A DNA stretch of 41,436 nt, taken from assembly GCA_050250135.1 (NCBI GenBank), contig JBFWPF010000015.1, positions 1-41,436 on the forward strand, in the 5' to 3' direction. The notes beneath the pieces are model-generated. The model saw only the letters and a program-made list of their open reading frames with translations. It did no database searches and was not told where the DNA came from. Positions within the stretch are counted from its first letter, which is position 1; every line of letters begins with the position of its first letter. The stretch comes from JBFWPF01 sp050250135. Lineage in GTDB: Bacteria; Chlamydiota; Chlamydiia; Chlamydiales; JAFEGQ01. Both the position numbers and the translations under genes were made by a program. Shown piece after piece: positions 41,324 to 41,436 of this stretch.

Positions 41324-41436
41324 TTAGAAAAATAATTTCAAAACCTTTTCTCTGTACCTTGGGTCAGTAGCTGCCAATAGCCGCTTCCCGGCTTTACCCA
41401 CCTTCACGGTCTTTTCCTTAGTCAGGGCATTCAAGG
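41324..41436 (-). CDS. 3' end of a gene entering from the right (partial)
   Basis: On the minus strand the frame from the window edge reads LNALTKEKTVKVGKAGKRLL, then ends KVLKLFF and TAA at 41324-41326. It is Lys-rich, with a helix-like AATDPRYREK region. Only 37 codons are visible, too few to name it. It converges on the HELGH gene with a 2-bp gap. Confidence 0.4.
   Translation of the reverse strand, partial: LNALTKEKTVKVGKAGKRLLAATDPRYREKVLKLFF

Noticed and set aside
1..41436. CRISPR array, tRNA, rRNA or riboswitch
   Set aside because: No spaced repeat series and no cloverleaf or known aptamer recognised; the repeats found are palindromes or pairs. A tRNAscan/Infernal run would settle it.

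Overview
The window is GC-rich bacterial DNA that looks like a Chlamydiota (environmental, Parachlamydiales-like) or other PVC-superphylum genome. The clues are protein-level: three tandem Cys-rich Lpg1974/MOMP-type outer-membrane porins, unusually Cys-rich envelope proteins generally, an NfeD/FloA cluster, an inverse-autotransporter-like surface protein, a separate pdhA-pdhB-pdhC set, and several unrecognised proteins carrying a two-lobed hydrophobic segment as chlamydial inclusion-membrane proteins do. No 16S or tRNA gene was seen, so the assignment is an inference.

Layout. 1-5.7 kb (all minus): a broken DUF234-type ATPase with operator-like repeats upstream, then a unit read from miaB through two membrane/LRR-like proteins, a frameshifted phage-P5/muramidase-like gene and a secreted DUF4431 protein. 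5.8-8.2 kb (plus): rplM, rpsI and an M32 carboxypeptidase, closed by a perfect bidirectional terminator. 8.3-17.0 kb (minus): an envelope lipid-transport operon tamA-tamB-(49-aa ORF)-mlaE-mlaF-mlaD-yqgE with overlapping start/stop junctions. 17.1-20.5 kb (plus): three Cys-rich porin paralogues, each with its own strong terminator. 20.5-23.9 kb (plus): long NfeD protease, short NfeD, FloA and a one-TM partner, all overlapping. 23.9-26.7 kb (minus): two unknown membrane-anchored proteins. 26.8-30.4 kb (plus): pyruvate dehydrogenase E1alpha, E1beta and E2, split by a large palindromic element between pdhA and pdhB. 30.4-34.0 kb (minus): an inverse-autotransporter/beta-helix adhesin flanked by two copies of the pdhC 3' end, a Sel1-repeat protein and an unknown membrane protein. 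34.2-36.4 kb: a RimK-like ATP-grasp ligase overlapping a class II glutamine amidotransferase, then a convergent GNAT acetyltransferase. 36.4-41.4 kb: a second large palindromic element and accessory genes (unknown membrane protein, AAA/DUF4143 ATPase, a large unknown protein, a short HELGH protein, and the end of another gene).

How it fits together. The centre builds and maintains the cell envelope: TamAB and Mla move lipid or assemble outer-membrane proteins, right beside the divergent porins that may be their clients. FloA/NfeD organise the inner membrane. Accessory edges and insertion-like structures interrupt this core: two fold-back elements, a gene cassette inserted at the end of pdhC, two ATPase-nuclease genes with paired dyad repeats upstream, and two genes with disabling mutations. 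The best candidates for something undescribed are the adhesin cassette at the pdhC terminus, the palindrome that supplies the pdhB start codon, and the 49-aa gene between tamB and mlaE.
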